A DNA stretch of 64,000 nt from contig CAZYME010000004.1 of NCBI GenBank assembly GCA_964648115.1, positions 1 to 64,000 of the forward strand. The letters run 5' to 3'. The DNA is from CAZYME01 sp964648115. GTDB taxonomy: Bacteria > Pseudomonadota > Gammaproteobacteria > Legionellales > Legionellaceae. A program made the position numbers and the translations under genes. This document shows, piece after piece, positions 54,494 to 63,232 of the stretch (positions within the stretch are counted from its first letter, which is position 1; every line of letters begins with the position of its first letter). The notes below the pieces were generated by a model. The model saw only the letters and a list, made by a program, of their open reading frames with translations, was not told where the DNA came from and did no database searches.

Positions 54494-55174
54494 TTATAGT
54501 TTTAATCTTCTGCTTAAATTAATAACGGGTCCTACTAGTTTACTTTTAACCTCGCTATCTACGCAGATGTTAGCCCAGGCGTCATTAATTGCGACTAATT
54601 CATATTCATGATTTTTCTTGGCAGACAGTTGTTTATATCTACGCACAATTACTGCTTGAGAATCTTCTAATTGAGCTACAACAAAACCGCCAGGATTTGG
54701 TTCTTGAGAGGGATCAATAATTAAAATATCATTTATTTTTAATTCAGGCTCCATGCTTTCATCTTTCACTCTAAGTGCAAAAGTATTTTCCCCTAGACAT
54801 TCAGCAAGTTCATAGCTAATGGGTATAAATAACGAGTCTCTATCAGACCGCCCATTTTTGATAGCTTGAACAAATGTTGTTGGATCGCAAGCTTGCTGAT
54901 GGTCTAACAAGGGAATTAATGCGCCTACAGGGCCCTGATATAGGTGATAAGGCTGCTTACTATCGGTTAGGCACATTAAGTAAGCTGGAGAAACATCAAG
55001 TGCCTTCGCTAATTGCTTTATTTCCTCAGGTCCTGGGGTTCTTTCTCCTCGTTCATAATTATTAATCCGAGATATATTTAAATCATCAGTCAACTCAGCT
55101 AATGACTTCCTGGTTAACGCTCTACTTTCCCTTTCTTCTCGAATGCGGTTTCCGATTTTTGTTTTTATATTCAT
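54494..55174 (-). CDS. XRE/S24 LexA-like repressor of the Lvh element
   Basis: This 226-residue protein has an N-terminal helix-turn-helix (LTRKSLAELTDDLNISRINN, then YERGERTPG) and a C-terminal S24 peptidase-like domain with the autocleavage Ser in FALRVKDESMEPEL and the Lys in VIVRRYKQL. It resembles phage CI-type repressors that are inactivated on SOS induction. It is divergent from lvrA with the shared promoter/operator between them, which suggests control of the element's mobilisation genes by DNA damage. Downstream is the Rpn gene, maybe co-transcribed (39-base gap). Confidence 0.9.
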   Translation of the reverse strand: MNIKTKIGNRIREERESRALTRKSLAELTDDLNISRINNYERGERTPGPEEIKQLAKALDVSPAYLMCLTDSKQPYHLYQGPVGALIPLLDHQQACDPTTFVQAIKNGRSDRDSLFIPISYELAECLGENTFALRVKDESMEPELKINDILIIDPSQEPNPGGFVVAQLEDSQAVIVRRYKQLSAKKNHEYELVAINDAWANICVDSEVKSKLVGPVINLSRRLKL

Positions 55175-55212
55175 AGAGTTATGTCGCTTTTATTAATTAA
55201 AATACAAATATA

Positions 55213-55268
55213 TTGACAATAGCTCTATCCGTGCTAAATTACATAAATAAATGCTCGAATCGAGTATT
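55213..55268 (+). promoter_or_regulatory. lvr/lvh operon promoter and repressor operator
   Basis: A TTGACA box (55213-55218) and a TAAATT box (55235-55240) with 16 bases between them point toward lvrA. Just downstream is an inverted repeat (aatgctcga, a, tcgagtatt; 55250-55268) with one mismatch. Its place between the divergent repressor and lvrA makes it a good candidate for the repressor's operator. Confidence 0.55.
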
Positions 55269-55344
55269 GATGTATTCTTTAAGAGTTATTATTACAAATT
55301 TAAAAACTAAAAGATATCACATAGACATGGAAGGCGGGTAAAGG

Positions 55345-56211
55345 ATGGATTTTTTAATTAAAGAGGAAGAACTAGGAGCTTTATATGGGCTACCTCATAT
55401 ACAGCAGCTAACTTACTTAAGAGGGATTCGCCCTTATATGGACGTTAAAACAAATTTAGTGGGAATAAAGCGTCGCATCAGCTATCAATCGATAGCAGAG
55501 CAGCTTTACATCGAGCCTCATCCTGGCATTAAAAGTGTCAGTTTCACAAAAATTCAAATCAGACGTGCAGTAGTTTCATTAGCGCGCGCTGGGCTAATTA
55601 CTGTTCAATCAGAAGGTATGCAACTTATTTTAAAATGCAATTTAGCATCCCCGCCTTATTCCGTCCAAAATAAAGTGATCACAAAGCCGACACACCAAGC
55701 GATCACAGATGAGCAAGCTATAACCCTTATCAACACTGAGTTTTTAAATGGTGATAATAAAAAAGCCGGCATAGGCGATCGGGCAAAAGCCGACATACCT
55801 CTAAAAGATAATAATTATATATATTTATTATCTCAATTTGAAAAATTCTGGTCGCTCTATCCTGAGAAAAAATCCAAGCAAAGCGCTTGGGAGGTTTTTC
55901 AGTCGCTACACCCTGACGAAATGTTATTTCGCAACATACTGAACGCCCTACATAACCAAATTCAAGAGCGAGTTGCAACGGAGGCGCAAGGCATTTGGGC
56001 TCCTCCCTGGAAATACCCCGCCAACTGGTTAGCAAAACGCTCATTTGAAGATGAGGTCCCATTAAACAAAACAAAGGAGAATCAACATGCAAAAAATTGG
56101 AAATCTAATCAACCTCAATCAGGAAAAGACCTGTTCGCGTGCGATTTTGAATCAATCGAAGGAGAGCCAGATACACGCGACAACATTATCCCCTTCAAGC
56201 GTGCCACATAG
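55345..56211 (+). CDS. lvrA: LvrA, Lvh region protein
   Basis: This 288-residue protein has the place and form of LvrA. The N-terminal ~110 residues have a winged-helix-like pattern (ISYQSIAEQLYIEPHPGIKS, then IQIRRAVVSLARAGLITVQS), as in plasmid or phage replication initiators. The C-terminal ~110 residues contain FEKFWSLYPEKKSKQSAWEV and WAPPWKYPANWLAKRSFEDE, seen in phage replication proteins. So it may help replication or control of the excised element; the known role is not settled. AAAGGA precedes the ATG. It overlaps lvrB by 125 bases in another frame. Confidence 0.85.
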   Translation: MDFLIKEEELGALYGLPHIQQLTYLRGIRPYMDVKTNLVGIKRRISYQSIAEQLYIEPHPGIKSVSFTKIQIRRAVVSLARAGLITVQSEGMQLILKCNLASPPYSVQNKVITKPTHQAITDEQAITLINTEFLNGDNKKAGIGDRAKADIPLKDNNYIYLLSQFEKFWSLYPEKKSKQSAWEVFQSLHPDEMLFRNILNALHNQIQERVATEAQGIWAPPWKYPANWLAKRSFEDEVPLNKTKENQHAKNWKSNQPQSGKDLFACDFESIEGEPDTRDNIIPFKRAT

Positions 56212-56545
56212 TCGTCGTAAGTGTATCGATCTCCTATTTTCACGATTCGCTGCAATCTACGGGCATCTGTGGCGCAGTCAATTTAAAACCGAAGAATTTT
56301 TGGAGTTTGGTAAGAAAGAATGGATTGATGGGCTTAGCACGTTTGATAGCGATATTTTACTGAAAGCAATTATACAGTGCCGTGAATCTTTCGCTACTCC
56401 ACCTACATTACCGCAAGTGATAGAGGTGTGCCGAAAATTAAAAAAACGAAATGATTTTGTGGTTGCTAATCCCCATTTCAAAGCTGTTAAAAGTGACGTC
56501 GTTGCATACAACATTCAACGCTGCAGAGCATTATTAAGCAAATAA
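56087..56545 (+). CDS. lvrB: LvrB, Lvh region protein (replication protein P-like)
   Basis: This 152-residue protein starts inside lvrA, 125 bases before the lvrA stop, with its own AAAGGAG site at a good distance. The first 45 residues are polar and probably disordered; residues 50-150 (LFSRFAAIYGHLWRSQFKTE, then a PPTLPQVIEVCRKLKKR helix) look like the DnaB-loader type replication protein P family. With lvrA it fits a phage-like initiator plus loader pair. The real overlap length is unusual; an internal start is possible but has no better ribosome site. Confidence 0.82.
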   Translation: MQKIGNLINLNQEKTCSRAILNQSKESQIHATTLSPSSVPHSRRKCIDLLFSRFAAIYGHLWRSQFKTEEFLEFGKKEWIDGLSTFDSDILLKAIIQCRESFATPPTLPQVIEVCRKLKKRNDFVVANPHFKAVKSDVVAYNIQRCRALLSK

Positions 56546-56556
56546 AGGAGAAAGTC

Positions 56557-56742
56557 ATGTTGGTATTAACCAGAAAAATAGGTCAGCAGGTGTTGATTGA
56601 TAAAGGCAGTATTCAAATAAAAGTTCTAAAAATTGACGATGGCATTATCAGCATTGGATTTAGTGCGCCTGAGCATATCGATATTGATAGAGAAGAGATT
56701 TATGTAAAAAAACTCATGCAGCGAAATGAGGTTATGCGCTGA
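56557..56742 (+). CDS. lvrC: LvrC, CsrA-family RNA-binding regulator
   Basis: A complete 61-residue CsrA paralogue: MLVLTRKIGQQVLID with the conserved Leu-Thr-Arg-Lys, the IQIKVLKIDDGIISIGFSAP strands and the HIDIDREEIY segment in place of the usual V-H-R-E-E-I. CsrA proteins bind GGA motifs in mRNA leaders. Island-encoded CsrA copies are typical of Legionella integrative elements and control element transfer or excision. It lies 11 bases after lvrB, with AAAGGAG upstream. Confidence 0.95.
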   Translation: MLVLTRKIGQQVLIDKGSIQIKVLKIDDGIISIGFSAPEHIDIDREEIYVKKLMQRNEVMR

Positions 56743-56771
56743 ATTTAATCGATCAAACAGAAGGAAGCATC

Positions 56772-57146
56772 ATGAAATTATTATCTACAACTCTTCTAGC
56801 AGGCTTATTGCTAAGCCCAATCAGTCAGGCAGAAAACCTCTCTCGTTTTGAGATAGGACATCAATGCATGGAGGTATCAAATGCATTGCATACCTTGGCC
56901 ACGCACAATCGAGCCAGCCTTTGTGCTACCGATATGGAGGTAACAAGCGCTTTTGTGGAAGCCGCTGGCAATGAGCTTTATAGAGGGAGTAACACCAAAG
57001 CTCTTCGTTTGATTATCAATAGCCAAAATGAGTTACAGGGAATGAGTGGAGCACGTTCTTATTGTGTCCCGTATGCAACAGATATCCGATTTTTTCTTAA
57101 TCGAGTCAACACCCTAAAAATCGACATACTCAATTTGGACGCTTAA
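56772..57146 (+). CDS. Exported small Lvh-locus protein
   Basis: A 124-residue protein with a signal peptide (ending SQAE, about residue 20). The mature part is helical with three Cys (HQCMEVS, SLCATDM, SYCVPYA), perhaps like the Rap1a/Tai fold of small secreted proteins. The gene is between lvrC and lvhB2 on the operon, and the next start is 14 bases after its stop. It may have the place of VirB1 in other systems, but there is no lysozyme-like motif, so I give no function. Confidence 0.7.
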   Translation: MKLLSTTLLAGLLLSPISQAENLSRFEIGHQCMEVSNALHTLATHNRASLCATDMEVTSAFVEAAGNELYRGSNTKALRLIINSQNELQGMSGARSYCVPYATDIRFFLNRVNTLKIDILNLDA

Positions 57147-57159
57147 GACGGAGAACAAC

Positions 57160-57450
57160 ATGATTAAAGGGTTAAAAAAAATGACACATCGCATTAGCGA
57201 GACAATGGTAGCGTTACTTATCTTACTACCAACGGCTACGCATGCGGCAACCATTGAGAGCATTCTAAATAAAGGGGTGCATTTTCTACAAGGACCTGTG
57301 GCCAAATCGCTAGGGCTTTTGGCAATCATCGGCTCAGGATTTTTTTGTTTATCTCAACAACAGCTTCCTAAAGACAAATTTATAATGATTTTAGTGGGTC
57401 TTGGAATCATCTTTGGCGGAAATTCCATTTATTCTATGTTAGTAGGGTAG
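57160..57450 (+). CDS. lvhB2: LvhB2, VirB2-type pilin
   Basis: This 96-residue protein has a long signal sequence (cleavage after about THA, residue 30) and two hydrophobic helices (about 48-64 and 73-94) joined by a short QQLPKDK loop, the layout of VirB2 pilins. The start at 57160 has GGAG upstream; a start at 57181 is also possible. It would be the main pilus subunit. In the operon it stands before lvhB3 by 6 bases. Confidence 0.9.
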   Translation: MIKGLKKMTHRISETMVALLILLPTATHAATIESILNKGVHFLQGPVAKSLGLLAIIGSGFFCLSQQQLPKDKFIMILVGLGIIFGGNSIYSMLVG

Positions 57451-57456
57451 GGCGTT

Positions 57457-57747
57457 ATGAAGCAAGGGCTAGAAACAAACGCTATCTTTGGCGCTCTCAC
57501 GCGCCCTGCAATGACCGCAGGCGTCACCTTCGAATACCATGGGTTAAATTTAATGGTATCCGTATGTGCCTTTATTGCATTGGGCAATTTGTTATATGGA
57601 TTCATTTTTATTCCTATTCATGCTTTTGGCTGGTTGGTGTGTCGTTATGACACACATTTTTTCACACTAGCCTATAAACGGTTTTTTCTACTACCACGTA
57701 TGCCTAATCAATCCATTTGGGGAGTGAGAGCTTATGAGCCTTATTAA
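57457..57747 (+). CDS. lvhB3: LvhB3, VirB3-type inner-membrane protein
   Basis: This 96-residue protein has the VirB3 features: a short N-terminal stretch with ALTRPAMTAGV, one hydrophobic region (about 33-58) and the polar tail ending near WGVRAYEPY. It interacts with VirB4 and helps pilus assembly. Its 3' end overlaps lvhB4 by 14 bases, so translation is coupled. Confidence 0.92.
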   Translation: MKQGLETNAIFGALTRPAMTAGVTFEYHGLNLMVSVCAFIALGNLLYGFIFIPIHAFGWLVCRYDTHFFTLAYKRFFLLPRMPNQSIWGVRAYEPY

Positions 57748-60220
57748 CACGCTCAAAAAGGCGCGTGATGAAGCAAAAATATCCAGTCTTTTTCCCATCA
57801 CACATTTAAATTCAGCAAGGATTTTCGAGTCAAAGGAAGGATTTCTTGGCTCGGTCATACGGCTTGAAGGTGTTCCCTTTGTTACCGAAGGTCCTCAAAA
57901 ATTAAATGCGCTATCACATACGCTGCATACGGCTATTTCTGCAATAGATGAGCGTTTTATTTGTTATGTCAGCGTATTAAGAAAAAAAGAAAACAGCCAC
58001 TTGGCCGGGGAGTTTTCCTCAGTCTTTGCCAAACGTATTAACGATAAATACCATGCCCGATTTAAACATTGTGCACTTTATAAAAATAGCCTTTATCTCA
58101 CCCTCTTGCTCAAAGGCGATACCTCAACGTATACCGCCAAAAGTATCAACTGGTGTAAACGCTTGCTGGATATGGCTTCAACAGATTCTCAAGCATTACG
58201 ACGACTAGAAAACATCAGTACATTAACAAGCAAAGTAGATCAACTGTTATCATCACTTTCCAAATTTAAGCCTGTGCGCTTAGGGGATAATGATGAGCAA
58301 CTTGGGTTTAGCGAATTAATCGAATTCTTATCGCTTATCCCTAACCGAGGCGAAGGTGTTAAGTTTCGCAGTGTCACCCAAACACCTGTTATATCAAAGA
58401 GCATTCCCACTACGTTTCTTGATGAAGCACTTTATCCTGAGGGTCATCTGGGCCACCATGTCGCGGCTCATCAAATTCTCTTTGGTGACTATATCCAATT
58501 CCAAGGTCCTACAAAAAACGATATTCAATTTGGTGCGGTTTTATCAGTTAAAAAATACGGGCAAGAGAGTGCCAGTGTTATTCTTGACCCGTTATTAAGT
58601 CTCGATTGTGAGTTTATTGCGACGCATTCCTTTGCACCTATTCCTCGGGATGCAGCGCTAAAGACAATCCATATAAAGCGCAGCAAATTAAATAATGCAG
58701 GCGATTGTGGGGTGACCCAAATAACAGCCTTAACGCAACTTGAAGACAAGATTGCGAGTGAATTGGCATTGCTTGGGCATCATCACAACACGCTCATGCT
58801 AATCGCTCCAACAATAAAGTTGCTTGAAAAAGCAATTAACGATGCGGTGAAGGCCTATGCGCATTCAGGTTTTGTCGTCATCAAAGAAAGCTTAGGGCAG
58901 GAACCTGCTTTCTGGTCACAAATTCCAGGTAATCATGCGCTCATCGCGCGTGCAAGCCTTATTACCTCACACAATTTTGTAGATTTTTGCGCGCTACATA
59001 ACTACCAGACAGGATTTAGAGATAAAAATCATCTGGGCAGTGCAGTGACATTGCTCGAAACGCCGTCTAAAACCCCAGTGTGGTTTAATTACCATAGCCA
59101 AAGTAGTAAAACCAATCCTGCTAAAGGGCATTCCGTTATTTTTGGTGGCAACAATGCGGGCAAAACAACCCTTGTGTCGTTCATGGATTCTCAGATGGGT
59201 CGTTATGGCGGCAAAAGTTTTTTTCTAGACCGCGATCAAGCCTCACGTATTTATGTCCTTGCTTCAGGGCATAGCAGTTACACCGTTATTCACCCCAAAT
59301 TTCAGGACACTATTCAGATGAATCCATTGCAACTGCCGGCTTCGTCTGAAAACCGCACGTTTATAAAGGCGTGGATGGCAGAGCTTATCAAACACCCTGC
59401 GGAAGATACTATCCCAAGCACGATTGCGGAGCAGATTAATGAATGTGTGGATTATAATTTTGACCATTTGGAAAAGTCTTACCGCACCTTAAGTAATTTG
59501 GCGAAGTGTCTCCCCATTGATTTTCAATGCTGGCCTGAACTTCGTCGTTGGTTGAAGGGAGACGGGGCATTTGGGGATGGCGAGTTTGCATGGCTTTTTG
59601 ATAATGTTGAGGATGCACTCGAATTAGAGTTTGATAAGGTAGGCTTTGATATCACCTACCTTATGGATGAAGTAAGTCCACTTATTTCAACACCTGTCTA
59701 CCTCTACTTAGTGCATCGCATGCGCCAATGTCTCGATGGACGGTTAACAACATTTATCATTGATGAAGCCTTCCAAGTATTTAATTCACCGTTTTGGGTA
59801 AAGTTATTACGAGATTGGTTGCCAACCATTCGAAAGAAAAACGGTCATTTTATCTTCATGACCCAATCACCTCAAACGGTCATTGATTCAGAGATAAGCC
59901 CCATCATTTTAGATAACGTGGCTACCATGCTGTTATTTCCAAATGAATTAGCTTCACGTGCCACCTACGTAGACCATTTAAAGCTCACCGATGCGCAATA
60001 TCAAACACTGACGCAAGTTTCACCTGAATCGCGCCTTTTTTTATACAAGCAAGGGAATGAGGCTATTTTATGCAAATTAGATTTAAGCCAATTGGAAGAT
60101 GAAATACGCGTTCTTTCCGGTAATGAAAAATCGGTGCGTCTGCTTGATGAAATACTCAAAGAGACAGGAGATGACCCCAAGCTGTGGCTTCCATTATTTC
60201 TTGCAAGGAGTGCCGCATGA
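57734..60220 (+). CDS. lvhB4: LvhB4, VirB4-type ATPase
   Basis: This 828-residue protein is the VirB4 energy component of the type IV secretion apparatus. The N-terminal domain (to about 280) fits the CagE/TrbE-VirB4 fold. Walker A is seen at about residues 469-477 as FGGNNAGKTTL (AGKT in place of the more common GKT after SG), and Walker B at about 673-678 as FIIDEAFQVF, followed by FIFMTQSPQT (motif III-type Gln). It acts at the cytoplasmic side of the inner membrane. It overlaps lvhB3 by 14 bases and lvhB5 by 4. Confidence 0.95.
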   Translation: MSLINTLKKARDEAKISSLFPITHLNSARIFESKEGFLGSVIRLEGVPFVTEGPQKLNALSHTLHTAISAIDERFICYVSVLRKKENSHLAGEFSSVFAKRINDKYHARFKHCALYKNSLYLTLLLKGDTSTYTAKSINWCKRLLDMASTDSQALRRLENISTLTSKVDQLLSSLSKFKPVRLGDNDEQLGFSELIEFLSLIPNRGEGVKFRSVTQTPVISKSIPTTFLDEALYPEGHLGHHVAAHQILFGDYIQFQGPTKNDIQFGAVLSVKKYGQESASVILDPLLSLDCEFIATHSFAPIPRDAALKTIHIKRSKLNNAGDCGVTQITALTQLEDKIASELALLGHHHNTLMLIAPTIKLLEKAINDAVKAYAHSGFVVIKESLGQEPAFWSQIPGNHALIARASLITSHNFVDFCALHNYQTGFRDKNHLGSAVTLLETPSKTPVWFNYHSQSSKTNPAKGHSVIFGGNNAGKTTLVSFMDSQMGRYGGKSFFLDRDQASRIYVLASGHSSYTVIHPKFQDTIQMNPLQLPASSENRTFIKAWMAELIKHPAEDTIPSTIAEQINECVDYNFDHLEKSYRTLSNLAKCLPIDFQCWPELRRWLKGDGAFGDGEFAWLFDNVEDALELEFDKVGFDITYLMDEVSPLISTPVYLYLVHRMRQCLDGRLTTFIIDEAFQVFNSPFWVKLLRDWLPTIRKKNGHFIFMTQSPQTVIDSEISPIILDNVATMLLFPNELASRATYVDHLKLTDAQYQTLTQVSPESRLFLYKQGNEAILCKLDLSQLEDEIRVLSGNEKSVRLLDEILKETGDDPKLWLPLFLARSAA

Positions 60221-60954
60221 AAGGTCCACTTAAAGGAAAGGTAAGCGCGCTTGTTCTTCTGTATTTCTTATCGCCCATAGCCTCCGCCGATATTATTGGG
60301 GTGGGAGATGCAGCTCTACTCGTTAAAGCGGTTGAACAATTAAAACAATTACAAGATCAATACGAACTGCTTAAGAATACCTATAGCAACGGAAAATCCC
60401 AGTTAGACAGCATCAACCGTTTAAAGGATTTCAACAGTGGCTCTTACGGTTTTGGCTCGCTTGAAAATGGTATGGATGAGCTTCGAAACTGGCAGTCTTC
60501 AGCCGATAGCTGGGAGGATGCCTTAAAAAATATTTCAGGTGGGAACAAAGAGCGTTATGCAGAACTTGTTCGCGCCTACGAAGCAGCTCACCCCACGATA
60601 AGTGAAGCGGAGTACAGTAAAGGAGCAAGTCCTGAGCGTTTAGCTCAATACCGGCAAAATAAAACTGTTAATAGAGCTCTGAGTGTTGAAACCACCTATG
60701 CCTTTAATGAAATTAACAAGCACTTAAAAAGCATTCATACCTTATCAAGCCAAATCGAGAAAGCACCTAATACCAAAAGTGCGGTTGATCTTAATTCACG
60801 TCTGGTCGCAGAGCTTGCCTATATCCAAGTGCTCAATTTGAAATTACAAACCCTTGTCAGCCAGCAGCTTGTCCAAAACGGGGCAAATGAACTAGCTGAA
60901 GAAAGCGAGATGATTCGATTTAACACGCTATCTGATAGTGCCGGAGATAAATGA
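60217..60954 (+). CDS. lvhB5: LvhB5, VirB5-type minor pilin
   Basis: Starting at the ATG at 60217 (overlapping the lvhB4 stop as ATGA), the product has 245 residues. A signal peptide ends near ASA. The mature protein has a three-helix pattern with LLVKAVEQLKQLQDQYELLK and long helices up to QLVQNGANELAEE, which is the VirB5/TraC pattern. It is expected at the pilus tip. The stop overlaps the first codon of the small lipoprotein gene. Confidence 0.9.
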   Translation: MKGPLKGKVSALVLLYFLSPIASADIIGVGDAALLVKAVEQLKQLQDQYELLKNTYSNGKSQLDSINRLKDFNSGSYGFGSLENGMDELRNWQSSADSWEDALKNISGGNKERYAELVRAYEAAHPTISEAEYSKGASPERLAQYRQNKTVNRALSVETTYAFNEINKHLKSIHTLSSQIEKAPNTKSAVDLNSRLVAELAYIQVLNLKLQTLVSQQLVQNGANELAEESEMIRFNTLSDSAGDK

Positions 60955-61094
60955 TGATGTTTTTTATGCGAGCTTTAAGTCTATTGCTTTTGACCGCGTT
61001 GGTGTCGTGCTCGAAACCACATGATTTGGATACCCCATGCCCTAATTATGGACGTCATTGTCCACAGTTACCGATAAATGAATCGCTTAATTGA
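60951..61094 (+). CDS. lvhB7: LvhB7, small VirB7-type lipoprotein
   Basis: A short gene of 47 codons. Three Met codons in a row at 60951, 60954 and 60957 overlap the lvhB5 stop. The product has an N-terminal hydrophobic segment and a lipobox LVSC near residue 20, then about 27 residues with three Cys (PCPNY, RHCPQ). The position between VirB5 and VirB6 with a lipobox fits VirB7, which anchors VirB9 to the outer membrane through disulfide or contact. Confidence 0.75.
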   Translation: MMMFFMRALSLLLLTALVSCSKPHDLDTPCPNYGRHCPQLPINESLN

Positions 61095-61120
61095 CACTAA
61101 CCAATCCTTAAGGAGCACGT

Positions 61121-61495
61121 ATGAAAAAAAGAACCGCGTTAATTGCACTCTTCACCACTGCTTGTCTGCTATCAGCGTGCCATAAAAATCAACTCACCAC
61201 CCATTCAGAGGAAAAGAGCATTGGGTTTTTAATCGAGGCCTCGCATGCAGCAGGGATACATTTAAATTTAACAACGCCGTCGGGAAGTTATACCTATAGG
61301 GATTGTATGCAGAAAAAGGCAGGTACTGCTGATTGCGAGACCTTGTTTAATGCCATGGTGCAATTTGCTAATAAAAATTCCAATAGTGAATTCAAAGGTA
61401 TCACGTTAGCGGAGTTAAAAGACGTTGCGTTTTTTAACACCATTGAAGAGCGTTATGACGAAACCTTGTTTTATACGCCAGCCGAGGAAAAATAA
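61121..61495 (+). CDS. Small Lvh-locus lipoprotein
   Basis: A 124-residue protein with a lipobox (CLLSAC, Cys20) and AAGGAGC upstream. The mature region has two Cys (YRDCMQKK and ADCETLF) and a helical pattern. It is between the VirB7-like and VirB6 genes in the operon, in the place where the L. pneumophila locus has an accessory open frame. Function not known; it may stabilise the outer-membrane core complex. Confidence 0.7.
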   Translation: MKKRTALIALFTTACLLSACHKNQLTTHSEEKSIGFLIEASHAAGIHLNLTTPSGSYTYRDCMQKKAGTADCETLFNAMVQFANKNSNSEFKGITLAELKDVAFFNTIEERYDETLFYTPAEEK

Positions 61496-61496
61496 C

Positions 61497-62510
61497 ATGA
61501 GTTCACCTAAATACGACAATGTGGTGGTCAGTCTTACCTCTCAAATTGATACTTTGATGAATAATTTCATCTTTAATGGCTACAACGCCTTAGTAGATGC
61601 ATTGACTAAGCCATTAGCGGCATTAAGCCTTCTTTTTATTGTTCTGGCAGGCTATGGCATAACCCAAGGCTTTATTAAATCTCCATTAAAAGAATTGTAT
61701 AAATTTAGTCTTCGCTTAGGGGGTATTTATTTCTTTGCTATGAACTGGGGAAATTTCTCATCTTATATGGTGGGCTTATTTATTGATGGTGCAGGCCATT
61801 TGGGGGCAACGCTCATGAAAGGCACACATATAGCTGGGAGCACCACGCACGGTAATATTATGCAAGGGCTTCAATCCGTTTTCACAGAGGTCATTAAAGT
61901 CGGCACGTGGACAATTAAAAAAGCATCCTTGCGGCATTTGGGTCCTTATTACACGGCGCTGATGATTTATATATCAGGCATTGCCGTGGTGTTATTGGCA
62001 CTCTTTGAAATCGTGGTGGCGAAAATTATGCTCTCCCTTTGCTTGTGTACCGCACCGCTCTTTTTTCTTTTTACGCTCTTTGAAAAAACGCGCTCCTTTT
62101 TCGACCGTTGGTTAGGCTTTGTCGTGGGTTATTCGTTAGTGCTCGTTTTGGTATCAAGTGTCGTTGGTCTTTGCATGAGCCTTATTCATTGGTCTGTCGC
62201 GGGCTACAGCGCAAATCACGCTGCAAGCATTGACTCTGTGGGTTGGATCCCTATTTTTCTTATTGCGGCGTTGAGTGTGGTTTGTATCACGCAGGCCGCT
62301 AATATTGCGAAAAATATAGGTGGGGCATGTCATACGGCGGGCGGCGCTTCCATGGCGATGGGTTTGATGGGTGGGGTTGCGGGTAGTGCCATGGCCTTGA
62401 GGAGCGTATTTAAAAAAGAAAATACCGAGAGATTATTGCCGCAAAGTAATCCAGCCGCGAGCGGTAATCTCATGGCAAACATCCACAATTCTCTACGAGG
62501 TGAAGTATGA
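61497..62510 (+). CDS. lvhB6: LvhB6, VirB6-type polytopic membrane protein
   Basis: The ATG at 61497 is one base after the previous stop. The 337-residue product has at least five membrane helices (about 30-50, 60-85, 160-180, 185-210, 225-250, 255-290), matching VirB6/TrbL proteins that form part of the inner-membrane translocation channel. The short polar N-terminus (SSPKYDNVVVS) and the Gly-rich C-terminal part (HTAGGASMAMGLMGG) are also typical. The stop overlaps the lvhB8 start by 4 bases. Confidence 0.93.
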   Translation: MSSPKYDNVVVSLTSQIDTLMNNFIFNGYNALVDALTKPLAALSLLFIVLAGYGITQGFIKSPLKELYKFSLRLGGIYFFAMNWGNFSSYMVGLFIDGAGHLGATLMKGTHIAGSTTHGNIMQGLQSVFTEVIKVGTWTIKKASLRHLGPYYTALMIYISGIAVVLLALFEIVVAKIMLSLCLCTAPLFFLFTLFEKTRSFFDRWLGFVVGYSLVLVLVSSVVGLCMSLIHWSVAGYSANHAASIDSVGWIPIFLIAALSVVCITQAANIAKNIGGACHTAGGASMAMGLMGGVAGSAMALRSVFKKENTERLLPQSNPAASGNLMANIHNSLRGEV

Positions 62511-63220
62511 AAAAAGACGCCACTTTAACACCGCGCGATTATTTTAATCGAGCACGCACCTGGGCTGATGATAATTTCAGCCAATTACAGCAATCCAGAA
62601 ACCGTTACCAATTGGCATTTCTCTTCGCTATGGGACTTAATGTGGCAGCCATTATTGCAGTCGCTGTTCTTGCCAACCTCCAAACGTTGGTACCCATGAT
62701 GGTACATCATTATGATAACGGCGTTACCACGGTTGAGCCTTTAACCCAAACTAATGCACCTTTAAATAAGGCTCAAGTTGAAAGTGATATTGTGCGCTAT
62801 ATTACGAACCGTGAAGCGTATGATACCAACAGCTATCGGGCTCAATTTGATTTAATCGAGCTCTTGTCAGCACGTCAGGTTGGGAATGAATATCTTCGAG
62901 AGCAGGACAAAAGTAATGCCGCGGCACCCATCAATACACTAGGTGCGAATGCTGGGCGTCAAGTACATGTCTATAGCATTAATTTCTTGGATGCACTGAT
63001 ATTTAATGAGCATGATTTACCCCGTAATCACCAAAATGTTGCCGAAGTTGTATTCACTTTAACGGATATTGATAAAGAACACGGTACCACTACCGAGCAT
63101 CACTACAACGCACTCATCTCTTGGCACTACACCACACCATCCGCGTCACCTGCTATTCGTTGGAAAAATTGGGATGGGTTTCAAGTGACACGCTATAGCA
63201 AACAGATTCGAAATGTTTAA
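62507..63220 (+). CDS. lvhB8: LvhB8, VirB8-type bitopic membrane protein
   Basis: This 237-residue protein has a polar cytoplasmic start, one membrane helix (about 40-60) and a periplasmic domain with the NTF2-like VirB8 pattern (YITNREAYDTNSYRAQFDLI, then strands ending FQVTRYSKQIRNV). VirB8 is an assembly platform of the inner-membrane complex. It overlaps lvhB6 by 4 bases. Confidence 0.93.
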   Translation: MKKDATLTPRDYFNRARTWADDNFSQLQQSRNRYQLAFLFAMGLNVAAIIAVAVLANLQTLVPMMVHHYDNGVTTVEPLTQTNAPLNKAQVESDIVRYITNREAYDTNSYRAQFDLIELLSARQVGNEYLREQDKSNAAAPINTLGANAGRQVHVYSINFLDALIFNEHDLPRNHQNVAEVVFTLTDIDKEHGTTTEHHYNALISWHYTTPSASPAIRWKNWDGFQVTRYSKQIRNV

Positions 63221-63232
63221 GAGGATGACGTC

